The notes under the pieces: generated by a model | What the model was told of the DNA's origin: nothing | Database searches by the model: none | What the model saw: the letters and a program-made list of their open reading frames with translations, nothing else | Position numbers and translations under genes: made by a program | From: Nitrososphaeria archaeon | GTDB taxonomy: Archaea; Thermoproteota; Nitrososphaeria; Geothermarchaeales; JDFR-13 | DNA: 22,728 nt | Assembly (NCBI GenBank): GCA_027000765.1 | Contig: JALTNJ010000086.1 | Coordinates: forward strand, 1-22,728 | Reading direction: 5' to 3' | Shown here: positions 22,504 to 22,728 of the stretch, in pieces | Numbering within the stretch: position 1 is the stretch's first letter | Layout: each line of letters begins with the position of its first letter

Positions 22504-22728
22504 TTATTTTAGCCTGTCTTTATCCACTGGGAGGAGCCCCAGCTCCCCTAGGAAGAGAACCATCTCCCTAATCCTATTCCTCGTCTTAACCCCCTTTGGG
22601 GTAAGCCTATATAGCCTCTTACCGTTTTTATCTATAAACTCCTCGACAAGCCCACTCTTAATCATCTGGTTAAGCTTATTCTTAACCCTTGGATTAGGCA
22701 TATTAGAGTATGTGGAGATATAGCTAAT
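22504..22728 (-). CDS. Winged-helix DNA-binding protein (N-terminus outside the window)
   Basis: The frame runs on the minus strand from the window edge to a stop at 22504-22506. It contains an ATG at 22699-22701, but the nine codons before it (ISYISTYSN) are also open, so the true start is probably beyond the window. The visible part is a winged helix: recognition helix PNPRVKNKLNQMIKSGLVEE, wing FIDKNGKRLYRLTPKGVKTR, then a helix REMVLFLGELGLLPVDKDR. It is a small archaeal transcriptional regulator, convergent with the unknown gene and 20 bases from it. Confidence 0.7.
   Translation of the reverse strand: MSYISTYSNMPNPRVKNKLNQMIKSGLVEEFIDKNGKRLYRLTPKGVKTRNRIREMVLFLGELGLLPVDKDRLK

Noticed and set aside
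1..22728. CRISPR array, insertion sequence or integrated element
   Set aside because: No regularly spaced repeats, transposase or integrase, and the tRNA-Arg shows no duplicated 3' end that would mark an attachment site.

Overview
The window is archaeal and most likely comes from a thermophilic member of the Thermoproteota (crenarchaeal-like). Supporting this are ribosomal protein S26e, a class I lysyl-tRNA synthetase, an archaeal-type prolyl-tRNA synthetase, a tRNA-Arg with a bulge-helix-bulge intron, a C/D box guide RNA, TATA-box promoters with short or absent leaders, GGAGGTG-type ribosome binding sites, AGG/AGA/ATA-rich codon use, and archaeal families such as DUF763, DUF72, COG1709 and DUF92. 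I cannot name the genus. No insertion sequence, CRISPR array or prophage is visible.

Layout. 1-183: possible tail of an upstream gene, then a convincing C/D box sRNA (66-136) whose two guides match the 16S 790 loop and the 23S P loop. 184-1682 (minus): a small unknown protein and a DUF763 protein. 1757-7995 (plus): a tight five-gene operon for a type IV pilus-like machine, with two small class III signal-peptide proteins, a 767-residue pilin-like surface protein, a secretion ATPase and a TadC/FlaJ-type platform protein. 8021-9267: a GIY-YIG/DUF123 protein and a metallo-beta-lactamase-fold hydrolase. 9299-13231 (minus): tRNA-Arg(GCG), LysRS, a winged-helix regulator and ProRS. 13308-16886: a degenerate NAD(P)H-hydrate dehydratase-like protein, a DUF72 protein, an ECF transporter S component paired with a membrane-anchored DUF4430 protein (probably cobalamin uptake) behind a perfect palindrome, and an aIF2B-like protein. 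16970-20534: S26e, a class V aminotransferase-fold protein without the PLP lysine, a COG1709 regulator, a DUF92 membrane protein and a PyrE-like phosphoribosyltransferase. 20766-22728: a bacterial-type GAPDH, an unknown 235-residue partner, and a winged-helix protein cut by the window edge.

How the genes work together. Translation dominates the housekeeping part (two synthetases, a tRNA, S26e, an rRNA-modification guide). The accessory core is the surface-appendage operon, which carries pilins, motor and platform but no prepilin peptidase, so processing must come from elsewhere in the genome. A recurring theme is enzyme-fold proteins lacking signature catalytic residues: NNHD-like, aIF2B/R15P-isomerase-like, aminotransferase V-like and PyrE-like.

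The observations most worth following up are the pilus operon with its very large, cysteine-free, sequon-rich pilin-like component; the two-target sRNA; the bacterial-type GAPDH with an unknown partner in an otherwise archaeal window; and the lysine-less aminotransferase homologue.
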